DNA from: Caenorhabditis remanei
Taxonomy: Eukaryota; Nematoda; Chromadorea; Rhabditida; Rhabditidae
Direction of reading: 5' to 3'
DNA: 64,000 nt
Assembly (NCBI RefSeq): GCF_010183535.1
Contig: NC_071333.1
Span: forward strand, 17,978,587-18,042,586
This document shows positions 11,177 through 32,350 of this stretch, piece after piece. The notes below the pieces were generated by a model. The model was not told the DNA's origin, searched no databases, and saw nothing but the letters and a program-made list of their open reading frames with translations. The position numbers and the translations under genes were made by a program. Position 1 is the stretch's first letter; every line of letters begins with the position of its first letter.

Positions 11177-14100
11177 GCCCTCCAAGTGATCACCACCTCA
11201 TTTCGAACAGAATATAGCCGTTTTTTCTTGAAATATAAAAATTATACAAGAAAATTATATAATGCAGGTTTGAGGTTTCAAAGTTTCCAATAAGCCGAAG
11301 AAAGAATAGGGCGGTGGGATTTAAAATTTAAATGAAAGAAAAAAGAAACGATGGATCGGTGTCTAAGAATAGGAGGATGGGGGACTAGGCACAAAGACAA
11401 ACAAAAGCGTTAAAACCGAAAAAGTTGGTCCGAAACCTTTGGGTCCAGCTCCACCACAGAATTGAAACACGTAATTTTGTGAGATGAAAAGAAACATCAA
11501 ACTTTTTGTCTCCTTCTTCTTCTTTCTTTTCCCTTCGTTTTCTTGTCATTCATCCAGAAAAGAAGGAGAAGGACAGGAGGACCAATTGATTTCTCGCGTG
11601 ACTAGACTGTGATTAAATGAAATTGAAGTAAGGCCCCCTGAATAAGACACCACAAATGTGTACTTTCAAAGAAAAGGACATGAGTGGAACACAGGAAAAA
11701 ACAAGCTAGCTCCCGCCTCCCAAAAAAGTTATTTATATGTTTGTAGACCTGCGTGTCAAGAAGGATTTTTAGAGGAGCAAGAAATAAACCCGGAAGAAAA
11801 ATAAAAGTAAGGGTTGTTCTTTTTTTTTAGAAAAAAAGTATCTCTTCGAGAATCAAAAAGTTTGCAAAAAATAAAAATAAATGAGAGGCGTTATTTTCAT
11901 GACTCCCTGGAGCGAATGTTAGTATTGCAACTTTTTATGTCTAGTTTTCATTCCAACATTCGAAAAAGGACAAAACTTCAAAATGACCAAGAACCGGATG
12001 TTCAAGGGTGGCTCAAAGGTTTAATAGACTGATTGAAAAGGAAAAGGACAAAAAAACGTTTTACTGATAACAAATAACCCGGATATTATTCTGAACCTTG
12101 TGAATAGGTTTTAATGAAAATGTGATGGAGTGTATCATATGTGTTGATAACTTGATAACCACTCGGATTCAATTGAGGCTTCACCTTTATCCAAACAGGG
12201 AAATGAGCTATGAGTGATGAGCTCAAATACTAAAATTCGGATGGGAAGATGATAGGTGCACTTGGAAAAGAAGAGAGAAATCTTTGCCTAGAATCTTTCT
12301 CAAAGATTCGAAAATTTGAGGAATCGAAAAACTCAAAAACTCGAATACTCACTCACACAACTCAAAACACTCGAAACTTATTGGAAAATTCTTGAAAAAC
12401 GCATTGGAAAAAGATTAATATCCTCTTTTAGACATCTTGGGACGAGCGCGTAGGAGAAGTGAACTTTTCTCTCCTTTTGATGAATATTTTATTTATTTTG
12501 ATGTAGATAGAGAGAAAAGATATTCCCCATATCATATCAGTTTGATGGACGGACTTATGCAGGGAAAAGATAACTAATATGAGAAAAAGAGGAGACAATT
12601 CAGTAAGAAGGCTTATGGAAGATCATCGCAGAAAGGATTTCTCATGGAAGAGCACCTCCTCGATTATTTCTCATTTTCTTCATTTACCCATTTTTCTCCT
12701 TTTTTCAAAATTTTAAATGGAGAAAGTGAGGTTGATGGATGATAAATCGGAACGCAAAGACAAAGAAAACGTGACGTCTCCCATTTTTTGAAAACATTTG
12801 GAAAGTGAAAGCGTGGGGCAAAAAAAAACGGAATGCAATATATCAATGGAAGTCCGACATAATCTCTTTGAGAAAGATAAATAATAACTCTGAATGTAGG
12901 TCTTGCATTTCCATTTTTCATCGACTGCCTCATCGTTTTTCTCTTTCTTCCATTCAGTTTTCTAGGCTGGGGGGACAGAAGAATAAGCAGTTGATAACAA
13001 GGAAATGAGGATGACACGTTCGGATAATTAGTGATGAAATCGAGGATAATCTTCGGAGAGACTTATAGAGATTATGATTTTTTTTTCGTGAAACGTAACG
13101 AATTGACTTTTTTCTTTTCAAGGTTAGGTTAGGCTCACTAATTTGAATTGGGCATATGAAAAAGTGTTATAGGTCGATTCACAGGTTCTTATGAAAGTGA
13201 CAAACAGAACAATATAGAATGAAACAAAGAATGAAAAATGAAAGCTCTTTTGTAGCATACAGGCACAGACAATATGGAATGTGTGAGTGGGAGGAACAGA
13301 TTCTGGATCTGTCCTTGACAAAGTCCTGGAGCAATATATCAGAACGTCTCGTGATAAGAATGGAAGGTAAGGTGATTCACAGTAAAATGAGAAAATTTAC
13401 AAAGGAAGGATAACTGTAAAGATTCAAGCATTAATAAAGAATATGAGAATATCAAGTATGTATATGACACCAGAAATTCTTTACACCGAATCGGAAATCC
13501 GGCGCAACTCTTAGCAAAACATTCATAGTAGATAGAAAGATAGATAGATATGAAGAGAATTTTTGATTCTAATTTCGAATGCGTCATTTCTTGCACTCAT
13601 ATTACGTTTATTTCTTTTCGCTACTTGCTGCTCGCTTCTTGCTCTCGGTGTCCAATAAAAATGTCCAAGAACTTTTAATAACATCTCTCACAAAAGTTAA
13701 AAAAGTGAACAAATTCAGAGAAAGAGATACTAAAATTGAGGAAGGCTTAGTTCTTTGGTGGCATACTCTTATTTTGAAACTAATCGAATTGTCTGAACTT
13801 TCGTACAAGCTCATGGTGCCTTTGTGACATTTTTCGTCTTTCACAACCAACAACAAGCTTTCATTTTCTGAGAAAACCAAAAAAAGAGGAAACTTCAAAA
13901 TTTGGTTTTTAAGAAAGAGGAAATATGTAGAACCAATACCAGAACTTGGAAGAGAAAAGCATCATAAATTTTTTGTCGACGCAAAAAAGGAGATGATGTT
14001 GTTTTGAAGGTCCTGGTCACTTGAGGATAGAAACTAGAAAAGAGAAATAAGAAAAAACCAAGTGCGTGATGATCGAAAAGGAAGATCGTTGTTTCACTTT

Positions 14101-15951
14101 GGGGTGGATACCAAACAATTTGTTCATTTTGTTCGAATTGCCCTCAGGGCCCCCATCTAAATTGCTTTTCGTATTGCCGATTGGTAATAGGAATGCATAG
14201 CATGCGGGAAAAAAAAAGAAAAGATGTTAAAAGAAAAACGAGAAGATGAGTTGAATGTGGAGATGAAGAAAAAAAACTCTAGAGCAAATAAAAAATAAAT
14301 CAGGTTTTTCAAGATGTGAACTTGAAATCTTTGAATTTTGAAGTTTTGGGTGAACTAGGAATGAATTCAAATGTTATACGGAATATAGAGAGAATGAATT
14401 TAATATGAAAACATATTTCCATGATTTCAGGGGTGATACATATAATTGATAGGTGCCTGGTTAACATCGCGGTGAGAATTCAAGAATTCAAACGAGGGGA
14501 ATAAAACCTGAACCCATTCCAAATATTTTATTCAATCCTTGAATTATTTATATTTAGGCTTCTTGGAATTAGGGAAAGATCAAAAAGTGGATAGCTCAGG
14601 TCACATACCTGAAATTTTGAGTCGAAGTGGATTCCGGGTGGCAACTGTTGTTCATTTGGTGTAAACTATAAAAATCACAATTGGGATATCTGAATAAAGT
14701 TTCTCTGTGATTATTCATTTTACTTTCTAGAATCTTCAAGTTTTTTTGTTTTTGGATTTCTATGATATCATAAATTTTTTCATTTTTTTTTCATACGCTG
14801 TAAACAATACAACATCTTGACATTTTTCGATTAAAGTTTTTTTTTCTGCACTCAGAGCATCACAAGGTTTCGAAATATTAGAAAACATGAATCATCTCTC
14901 GTCACCACAACAATGATTTATCAGATTCTAGGTTAGATGGTCTGATTTCTTCGATGATAATATTTGTATCCTGGACACACTCCCGGTTTATTATCATCGC
15001 GTACGCCTTTCCGATTATGACGTGGTTCTGTTGTATATCTAGATCTTCGAATAGTACCCCTCACCTCTTAACGTTCACTTCCGGGCATTGTTCTTTTCCT
15101 GGCACGCACTGTTCTGAAAAAAGTTTAATCCTATTACGTTATCAGTAGGCGTAAGCAAAAAATGGAATTAAAGTGAAAAGTGAAAACGGAGACAATCGGA
15201 TTAACATTTTTGGAACTATAATTCAAGGAGGAAAAGTCCAAAGTCGAGACGGAAAGTAAGCAGCAAATTTTTTTCAAGCAGATTATTGCAGAGAAGACAA
15301 AACATGAGATTAGTCTTCTGAAATTGTGATCTATGTCAGCGATAAGAAATTGACTTTCTTGACTTTCTTGACTTTCTCGTGATTCTATTTTGTGACTGTC
15401 CATATTAATCGAGTGAGGATTAAAATAAGAAATCAATCGCCATAGAAAAGAAAGAGAGAAAAAAACTTCCTTAGAGCCGCGACCACACTTGAAAAATGAC
15501 ACGCGACTGGACGCGACCATTCATTAGACCTTTTGCTTCATATTTCAGTTTGCTAAATTTGCATTTTTTTTCTAAAAGAGGATATTTAGAAATTTAGAAA
15601 AAATCGTTTTATTATGAAGCATTGAATGGTAAGAATTATGAAATAAAGTTAAAATGTGGGCTTTCAAGTTTGGAACTGGGAATCATCGTTGATAAGAAGA
15701 TTAAAAAATGAATGGCACAATATTCGGGGCGAGGGGGACAAATCAAGTCAATTCAATTGGTAAATAATATAAAACTAAAAATTGGTGTTGGGATCGTTGC
15801 ATGAGATTCTGGAGTGGGGGGAAAGAGAGGGGTTGGTAACTGGGTTTTAGAAGATTTAGCACATAATTTAAGACAAATAAAATGAAGCACAGCTTCTCTT
15901 GGATTAGATATACAGGGGTGCGGCAAGTTTCAGGTTTCAGGGTCGAAGAAT
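11177..15951. other. 4.8-kb intergenic region
   Basis: Long noncoding stretch between the receptor start and the tatn-1 stop. It contains simple repeats (TAGA-type near 13530; three copies of GACTTTCTT at about 15352-15380) and short open frames without splice signals or composition to support them, such as an 82-codon ATG ORF at 13579. It likely carries the receptor's promoter. Confidence 0.5.
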
Positions 15952-17542
15952 TCAATCGGATTCCATTGCGCTCAAGTCGAGTCCTTCATCCGAGCTATCT
16001 TCGGAGTCGGAGTGTTGGTTGAAGTTTCTGAAGCAGAAGTCGCGGATTCTCATAGCGGCCTCTTCCATGTCATCGGTACTACTGGTGAGAACCACTCGGA
16101 AGTATCCTGGAGCGGAGAAGGCTTGTCCTGGCAGACAGAACACTGATTCTTCCTGAAAATCAAACAATGAGAACTTGGTTTTATATTAGATTTAATGATT
16201 TTAACTTACCTTGATCAAGTTTTGACAGAAGCTGACATCTGATCCATAAGCGGTCTTGGAGATGTTGACCATCATGTACATGGCACCCTTTGGCTTGACA
16301 ACTCGCATTCCTGGAACTTCAGCGAGGATGTCCTCGACGATGTTGGCGTTTGTCTCGATGACGTTGCGGGTGTACACGAAATACTCTTCTGGGGTTTCAC
16401 GGAGAATCTTTGGGAGGGCTCCTTGAACGAGGGAGCATGGTCCGACAATCTTCTGAGAGAGGGCGACGATTCCCTTCTTGACTTCAGTGAGAACTCCGAA
16501 GTGGTTGTGGATGATCAACCATCCCAACCGCCATCCGGGAACCATCCATCTCTTCGCAATACCGTCGCAAGTGATGATTGGGACTTTTGGGCTGAGGGAG
16601 GCGAGTGGGTAGAAAGTGGCTCCGTTGTACACCAAGTCTCCGTAGATTTCATCAGCAATGATGATAAGCTTGTATTTGTTGGCGAACTCAAGAATCTCTT
16701 CGAGGTGTTCCTTGGTGAAAACTCCACCGGTTGGGTTTCCTGGATTGTTGATGATAATGGCTTTGGTGTTGTCATCAATGATTGTGGCCATGTAAGACAA
16801 GTCGATCTTCACATCCTCTCCGGACATATCAATTTTGTAGGGCTTATCGATGATGTTGTGTGGACGGCAGAGTGTGGAGTACAGTGGGAATCCTGGGTGT
16901 GGCACGAGAATGTTGTCTCCAGCATTGGCGACTGCTTCGATGGCCATTTGAAGAGCATGAGAGCATCCGGAGGCAAGAACGACATCATCGGCGGTGAACT
17001 CGTTGTCAATGCTGGAGTATTTGTCAACGATTGCTTGACGGGCGGCAAGTGCTCCTACAGCTGGGCCATATCCATCATAAATATGATTGCTGACTGATTC
17101 GTGCATAGCTTGAACGGCGACTTCACTTGGTGGGAGTTTTCCTCCAACTGATGGGTCTCCAAGGTGAAGTCTGATGACTTTCTTTTCTGGGTTTGGTGGG
17201 ACTGCGCAAGCATCAGCGATCTTACGAACTGGGTTGACAGTGTTCTTGGAGTGAACAGATTGTGGCATGACATTCCACTCATCTTTCTTGGCTGGCTGAA
17301 AGAACAGAAAATAAGACATGATAAGGAATGAAGTTTTGTCTGCGGAGCTATCGCTTTTATACGAAACCGGCGGAGACGGGTATAATTAGAAGCACGCCCA
17401 CATGAATTCGCAGAAAGTGAAACGTATAATTTACCTTGCTCAAGAATCTGCGCTCATGGACCAAAAGTTGGCATTTGATCTCTTCCTTGGTAATTGCCCC
17501 TGGAAGTGGGTTGATACGACTGTGAGTCATTAGAGTTTGCAT
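15952..17542 (-). CDS. tatn-1: Tyrosine aminotransferase
   Basis: Exons 17435-17542, 16210-17295 and 15952-16152 give 464 residues. This PLP enzyme transfers the amino group of tyrosine to 2-oxoglutarate to make 4-hydroxyphenylpyruvate, the first step of tyrosine breakdown. The fold-type I aminotransferase signatures are all present: the LHLGDPSVGG start, NNPGNPTGG for cofactor and substrate binding, ADEIYGDLVY, and the PLP lysine in GIAKRWMVPGWRLGW at about residue 284. The acidic C-terminal tail (EDSSDEGLD) resembles that of other tyrosine aminotransferases. No residue of the active site appears lost. In C. elegans this enzyme affects tyrosine level, DAF-16 signalling and lifespan. The ATG at 17542 gives the expected family length. 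Confidence 0.95.
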
Positions 17543-19452
17543 GTTGAACGTGTTAAAGTTTGAAGTGAGTAGAGACCACTTGAAGCAATGCTTTTCCTAA
17601 TCTGAAAGTATATTGTTATATGAAGGTAAAAAGTGAAAGTAGGATAAGGAAGCGGAAGAAAGAGAAGGTATTGAAGGAAAATGTAGGAAATGTGTGTTTG
17701 GAAATGCTGGAACAGTGGGAAACGAGCCAACTTATATATCTGTGAACGTACGAATTGGAACTCCGCCCCTCGCTGATAATGTTTCGATGCCGCACGCGAC
17801 TGATCGTTAATTGATAGGAGGAGTCGAATCGTCGCGTGGTGATCACTGTCGCCCCTGCGTCTTATCGCTCTCAACATACTGGTTCCCACGCTTTCTTCTC
17901 ATTTCCCACCAAGCACGCTCTGCGTATCGTATCATCTCGTCCTTCGTCTTATTTCATCGTCGTCTTCTCATTAGTCTCTTCCATTCTCCTTCTCCTCTAT
18001 CTCTCTTCCTTTTCGCCACCGACCGGCAGCGACACCGACACTGTATTAAAAATACATCACATACACGTGGCGCTGATAGTCACGTTGACTAAACATGATG
18101 ACATACACAGAAAGATGACGAAAGATAGAATGGGGTCGGTCGTCAGACCAGATGCGATCGGCTGATAAAACTTGGTTGTCTTTGTCGGACAGTTTTTCAA
18201 AGCAAGTGTGGGTGGTCTTTAGGCACTCAGACACACTCGTTTGGTGATCGAAAGTATAGTGAACAGATGATAATGAGTACAAAAACCGATCATAACAGCG
18301 TCAGAGATCGCGAAAATAGCCGAAATCAAGATAAGGTGGTCTATTTTTAAAGAACAAAGGCGATAGACATATACACACGTCATGATGATTTGTAGATGAT
18401 GTCTCTCACGTAGTATGTCTGAAGAATGGAGTGTAAATGTATCATCTAGCCGGTATATCATATCATGTACCGTAATCTTTCTAAATTTAGCACTTACTTT
18501 CTATTTTAGAACGGCGACCTTGATTAGATTATCTATTAGGTGGCCAATGTACCCGGAATGTTGTTTTTGAGAAAAATCAAACTATCACAAAAGATAGTAT
18601 TGAAGATACAACGTGGATTCGATTTTGATTATTTTTGACTAAAGTCTCATTTTTAATCCTTTCGAATTCCGATGCAGCGTTGTGACGTGTTGGTCGAGTG
18701 GTTTTCTACTTTTTCTACCATCTGGTTTTGAAGAGAGGGTTACTGTAGATATCTCACTGTTTACTTATTGATGGTAAATCAAATCATCTCTTTTTCGTTC
18801 TCACGCATTTGTAACTTGATCTATCGGTTGGTGGGGTGGGAAGCGTTCTCATCTCAACACGCACTTGATTCTTAGTTTCTGTTTCAGAAATAACAAAGAC
18901 GTGGTCCCCTTTTGTGAAAACACGGAAGCTCTACAGCAGACATCCGTCGGTCTTCATTCTGGAAGGTTCACTTGTACGTAATTGGTTTCTTGTCCATGTC
19001 TCCAATCATCAGGATCTTATCAAGTTGAAACCATCAACCACGGTCATATTAATATCAATTTACGATCAAACTCTTACATCATTTCTAGAACAGGGACTGA
19101 AACATGTTATCTTTGATCTGCAACAACAAATTCATTTGAGGTTTACTGTGGGTACTTGGATGTTTATGTCTCCGATATGATGATTGGTTTCTTGTTCTTT
19201 AAAATACACTCATAGCGTCATTGAAAAATTTTATGAGGTTTTTTTTATAATTCATTGTTTTGTGTGAGAGAGAATCAATTTCAGATTTATATATTTGGGG
19301 ACAATTAAGAATTACTGAAAACTAATAAATCACCATTGAATTTACGACTACAGAAAAAATTTAAAGGAAATGATGAAAATGTAATTTTTTATATATAAAA
19401 AACATTTGAATGTACCAGTAGTCCATCAAAAGGTATATTGTGACCTTTTCAG
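17543..19452. other. Upstream region of tatn-1 and unassigned sequence
   Basis: No firm gene. A segment at about 18895-18975 has an acceptor (GTTTCAG) and open frames and could be an upstream exon of the weak gene at 19453-20004, but I could not find a phase-consistent joint. The rest is probably the tatn-1 promoter. Confidence 0.35.
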
Positions 19453-20004
19453 TCGAAACAATGGATACACTCTGAAAATAGACAATGTTCGGAACTAAGA
19501 ATAGTTTTTGATCTGTTTCCGTATCGAAACTAAACCAAATAACCACATTTGCCGAAGACGCTGAAATTGTTTCTTCATTTCGAACTTGTTGCTTTGTTGT
19601 TAGTTTCAATTGTAAGCCAAACAAAATTGAAGGAAATGATGGGATACTTTTAATTTTTTCACTCATTTCAGGTATAGTTTCTCGAAATTCATGTTGGACA
19701 ATAAAATTCCAAGTCAACAAGGAAGTAATATGCTAATTTGAGCTGCAGAATGAAATTTGAGATGTGGGTGCGATAAACAAGTTCCTAAGTGAATGACTCA
19801 TTAAAGGGACATCACAAAGCGTTGTGTGTATCTTCTAACACATAAAAATAGAACAAGGATACTGTAGCCCTAGATTGTTTTGTTTTTGCAGCAATCACAG
19901 AAAGCTATCCGTCCGCTCGTAAAGAATCTGTTATCTCCCTATCACAAAAGTACAGTATCCTTGTTCCGAATGACAACAACAATTTCCACCGTCAATGTTC
20001 ATGA
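19453..20004 (+). CDS. Possible 3' exons of an unknown gene
   Basis: Three plus-strand segments agree in phase: 19453-19520 (acceptor CTTTTCAG, donor CC|GTATCG; includes QWIHSENRQCSELRIVFDL), 19672-19724 (acceptor CATTTCAG; YSFSKFMLDNKIPSQQ) and 19892-20004 (acceptor TTTTGCAG; ITESYPSARKESVISLSQK, stop at 20004). No start or protein family was found. The competing reading is a minus-strand open frame of 119 codons over 19361-19720, so only one of the two can be right. Confidence 0.33.
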
Positions 20005-23000
20005 TGATCACCCGAAAAGTCTGATCGACAGTGAGTTCCGTGCTAATTCGGTATCAAACAATCTAGTCTTTGTATTTCTAGAACTTTCTCCAAAATTCCA
20101 AATTTCCACGTTTCTTATCGAATTAGACGACGTTGGACTGTGACTATCAACCTTTGTACTTCACGGTAGCATCGGAAAGATTAAAAAGATTTATTCTCTA
20201 GGTTTTTTTTTGCAAAAGATCAAATTTTTTCTCGCCAGACATTTCGCCACCAATTATAGGAAAATTTCCGAAACTTTTTAGGGAAAAAACATATAACCTT
20301 AATTAGCGTAATCAACGCGTACTAGTGATATGTTTTTTTCCTATAAAGCTTTGGAAACTTTCCTATGATTTGTGTCAAAATTTCTGGTAACGAAATGTCT
20401 GGTAGGGAAAAGTCCGGTGGAAAAACATCCGTTGGGGAAATGTCCCGGAGTCAAAAAAACCTACTATTTGTCTCAGTTCCCCCAAATCAAAGTTCCGACT
20501 GCTCTTTGTTGTTTGTCGCGAAGTAGTACTGTACAGGTAAAACTGTATTGTTGTGTTTCTCACGTAGCATATTGTCATCAATCACAAAAAGTGGAGTGAT
20601 TTGCCATCTGTTGTTGATACCCAAGTCTCTCAGATGTTCTTCTGTTCTTGATATCAAAATCAAACGTGGTCATTATCAATTTATTTTCACTCTCTTCTTA
20701 TTTTTTTTCTTGTGTCCGTCTCTGCCTGATAACCGATCCCCGCTCCGACTATCTGCAACGGGGGGAAAAGGGAAAAACAGAGAGACCACAGACGTCTTGA
20801 TTTGTTGGACAATAAAGCAGAAGGTTTCGTCGCCACACTTAAGCGAAAGAGGAGCGACCGGCCCGCCATATCAGTGTCCGTCCTTTTTCGCAAATAACGG
20901 TGAAGAATGCCCGGCGTTGAAATGAGATGAAAACGAAAAATAAGGAAAAATAGTTTGAGACATAAGATAAGATGTAGAGGTAGAAAAGAAAAATACAAAT
21001 CTCACATGGCCACGTACATTCCATATCTTTATGAGCGAGCATCAGCTGATATTGTTCGCTTTTCACTTTCTGATTCCATGAAGAACAACTACAGATCAAA
21101 GATAATAAATTCCGGCAGAGTCACGTGGTGCTTGTCTACCATCCCCCATCAGTTCTTGACGCGGAAGTGTTAATTTTGGATAGTTGTGACAAAATGATAA
21201 TAAAAGGGTAGTATTTTTAAGACTGACGACAGAAGGGCATAAACTTGCGTACAGTAGCTGTATTGCAGTGACAAACAAAGAAACGATAAACGATAGACAC
21301 CGTTCACTGCCTCACTATTGCATCAGATTGCAGAAAAAAACGTCTCCAGCAATTGCAACAAACATAACGGTAAAATTGTCGGTGGTATTGTCTGTAAGAA
21401 GGGATCTGAAAAAAAGCCAAATTTTTTTGAAGCATCTAAATCTAATAGTAAAAACCTGATGTATGGTGCTAAAATAGTCTCTAGTCGTTATTTAAAAAAA
21501 CATTCGTGATTTTATTTTTCATTATTATATTGTTTTTCGATCGTTCTCCCAGCAACACGGATGGCTTTGCAAGGAATGATGTAAAAATGATGATATATGG
21601 AATCACGGAAAAGTTTTTGGACGAGTTTTCTCTCACTTTTCACCGATTTCTTGCATCATTCTCTGTAAATATCATGTTTACACTCTCACTACTGTTCGCG
21701 TACAAACTATAGGTTGGAAGTGATGAGATTCAGAAGTTTCACAAAGTTATAGTCATTCTGGAACTTAAATTGTCTAACAGACAGATTTTTTTTGTAAGCC
21801 ATTTCCTACAATGCAAGATAATAAAAAATAAACAAAGAAAAGACTACTTCTGAATTTAGAACGGGTGTAAACTACACAAAAGTGTAATTATTTTATTTTT
21901 TATCACTACGATGTTTGATGTTTATAGACAATATTTCAGGAATGGTGGATGTTTGGTTAGTTCACCTTGTTTTCTTTTTCTACGACTTTGAGTTCCGTTT
22001 CAGAAAAAAAGCACACAGATGTTATCTTTTGTGAATTGGTCTGCTTGTATTTACGAAAAGTTTTTGAATATTTTGAATGTTTTTAAGAATTGATCTTTGC
22101 TGCACTTGTTGAACATCTTTACCAATTTGTAACCGGAAACATCAAACGCTTCCGGCTGTTTTAAATATCTGACAATGAACCGCGTGTGTTAACACAATAA
22201 GTGATATAATAATTTTATTTTAATATTTATTTTTGATAAAACCTGACCGGTGACGGTGGTTTTTGATGAAGTTCTGTTCCCGTAGTTCTCATTCCCTCAC
22301 GCACGTAAACATTTCTAAAAATACTTGGCGCTACCAATTTACTTTTAAAAGTCACGTCGCGGCGTTAACTGATAATGATAAGAATCTTTGAAAGTCGAGT
22401 CATTTTTACATTACGTCACACACACACAAATTTTTGTGCCCTTTCGTTTCATCGAAATGTTGCGATGTAAAAAAAGATGAAAAATTATATTGCAGTTTTA
22501 ATTGCAAAACTCGCCCTACACTCAATCATATCAACACCCCAGAAAACCCAAAGACCGTGTGGCAATTGTCAACGAAAAAATGTTTCTTTCATCAGTGCCT
22601 GTCAATCAACTCCATTGTGGTTAGACGGAAATGTTGAAATAAGAACCATTGACAAGGACAGCCAATCCAAGTTTGAAGTGATAACGGCCTGATTGTTCCA
22701 ACGCGTTTTTATTTCTCTAGTTTTCTTTTTCGATGGTCTGATTTTATTGAGTTACTCAAGAAACACAATGAACATGTCACGCAATATTATGCAGATAAGA
22801 AAAGGAGAAAGAGAGAGAGAGAGTCAAGTAGGGATGCACATACTGGTTTGAAGTTGCTTAAGGCATGTAGGGGACTAAGACACAAAAGTAAAAGTGAGAT
22901 CTAAAGAAAAGAGAAATCATTGTACACATTATTTTAGACTAAAACGGAATTTTAGGGAAAGATCAATAGTTTTGAAAAAAATGAGAAAAAGAGATATTCT

Positions 23001-23248
23001 GTGAAAAAAAGTTTGACTGGTAAGTTCAAAATCATTATTTGCATTAGTTCTCTGTTTCCTGACAAGAAAATGTTCAATGTATCACAATACAATTATTGAC
23101 AAGAGGTGGAGCGAACGCAAGGCTCGAGTTTTTTTGAGTTTTCAAGCGGTCACTAATTCAAGACTTGAGAAAAATGGTTGAGAAGATGGGACAAAGACGG
23201 GAAAGGAAGATATTTAGATGTTGTTCAAAACAAATCTGGCCGCGTTCT
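20005..23248. other. 3.2-kb intergenic region 3' of unc-3
   Basis: Holds a 15-bp minisatellite, a GA-rich tract near 22810 and a lone 71-codon ATG ORF at 22477-22692. That ORF has a hydrophobic N-terminus and three cysteines and could encode a small secreted peptide, but nothing beyond its being open supports it. Confidence 0.35.
20377..20452. repeat. Degenerate 15-bp tandem repeat, five units
   Basis: Five successive units near AAATGTCCGGTNGGG run end to end with substitutions in each. The regular 15-bp spacing keeps an open frame in both orientations, which explains the apparent ORFs here. Confidence 0.6.
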
Positions 23249-31080
<7,832 letters not shown>

Positions 31081-32350
31081 GCCACAGTTTTCGGATCAAG
31101 TGGACAAGACGCCACAACACGACCGACTCCTCTGCAAAAGATTAATCTCTTATATGTCACAAGCGGTTTGGGTCCGACGGCCACCCCGTCCAACTACGCC
31201 TGATAGATGCAACAAGAAGAAGAATAAGAAGAAGAAGACAACGGCACTCCGAGGCCAGCTGACTGTGAATTATGGTTATGGAGATATTCTTGATGAGTTG
31301 GGTACAACAGAGCAAGAGAAAAACTTTATTCTTGAAAACGTTTACAACGAAAAACAGAAAAGAGAAACGGAATGAAAGGAGTCCTCCTCCTCACACGTTC
31401 AAGTTTTGTGGGGTGAGGCTCACCAAAAATATTACAGAAAATAGTTGTATGACACACAGAAAAGTCAAGTGAAGGATTTCATCAATCATCCCGGGAAAGC
31501 ATAGCCACACCACGCCTTGGTCCTCTTTTGTGCATACTTCTTCACAATCTTCAACAATTGAGACGTGAGAGGTCAGACAGACAACAGTGAAGACACACAC
31601 CAAAAAAAACACACACAAAAAAGAAAACGAAATGAAAGAGGATGTGAGGATAACGAAGATGAGAAACTTGAATTTATGTATGTTTTTTGAAGGTTACGGT
31701 ATCTTCTGATTTGATACCTATGAGTTTTTTTTTCATGTGACTCATGGCACCTGTATCATAACGGTAACCCATTTATGCTCAGAATTCATGAATATCATTA
31801 TCCCGGTGTATTGTTTTGGTTCTGATTAGAACAACGTGCTTAGTAACTTTGTAATCAACAAATAGAAAGTTCAAAAAAGCTTTTCCGTTTAACTTTAATG
31901 AGTTTATCAAATCACAACATTTCTCTGGAATGCAGTTGAAAAATATAACGGCATGCCTTTATAATACGGTATTCACGGTATGCATCTAGACATTTTTGAA
32001 TACTATCATAAAATATTTAAAACAGTTTTAGTGCATTTCCTCCTTCTTTTTTAAATAGAATACATAACTTTTCAACCACATTTTTACAAATTTTATTTTT
32101 ACGAGTCTCTCTTGTTTTTTTAAATCTTTTTAACACCTACTCATATTTATCTTCGGAACGACTAGTACATCTTTCTTTCTCTTGTCAATTCAATTCACAA
32201 TATAAATTTTACATCACACATCGACACACGAAACAAAATTTTTACGATTGTAAGGACTGAACTGTGTGCTTGTAAAGTTTGCCATCATTTCCTCTATAAA
32301 AGAGAGTGCTCTGAATGATAGCGGTTGCCATTATCATTGCCTAGGCAGAA
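31081..32350. promoter_or_regulatory. Intergenic region between divergent unc-3 and carboxypeptidase genes
   Basis: About 1.27 kb without a supported gene. It should contain the distal unc-3 promoter (leftward) and the carboxypeptidase promoter (rightward). A purine-rich AAGAAGAAG tract lies near 31214-31240. Confidence 0.45.

Noticed and set aside
12664..13017. 117-codon minus-strand ORF
   Set aside because: No family, splice or start support; low-complexity AT-rich DNA gives such frames.
13579..13827. 82-codon ORF with a signal-like start
   Set aside because: Equally long open frame on the opposite strand and no splice or homology evidence.
15134..15520. 128-codon minus-strand ORF with an SQE repeat
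   Set aside because: The repeat is a microsatellite (GACTTTCTT units); no start or neighbours support a gene.
16423..17097. 224-codon plus-strand ORF
   Set aside because: Antisense shadow of the large tatn-1 exon; codon bias of the real gene keeps the opposite strand open.
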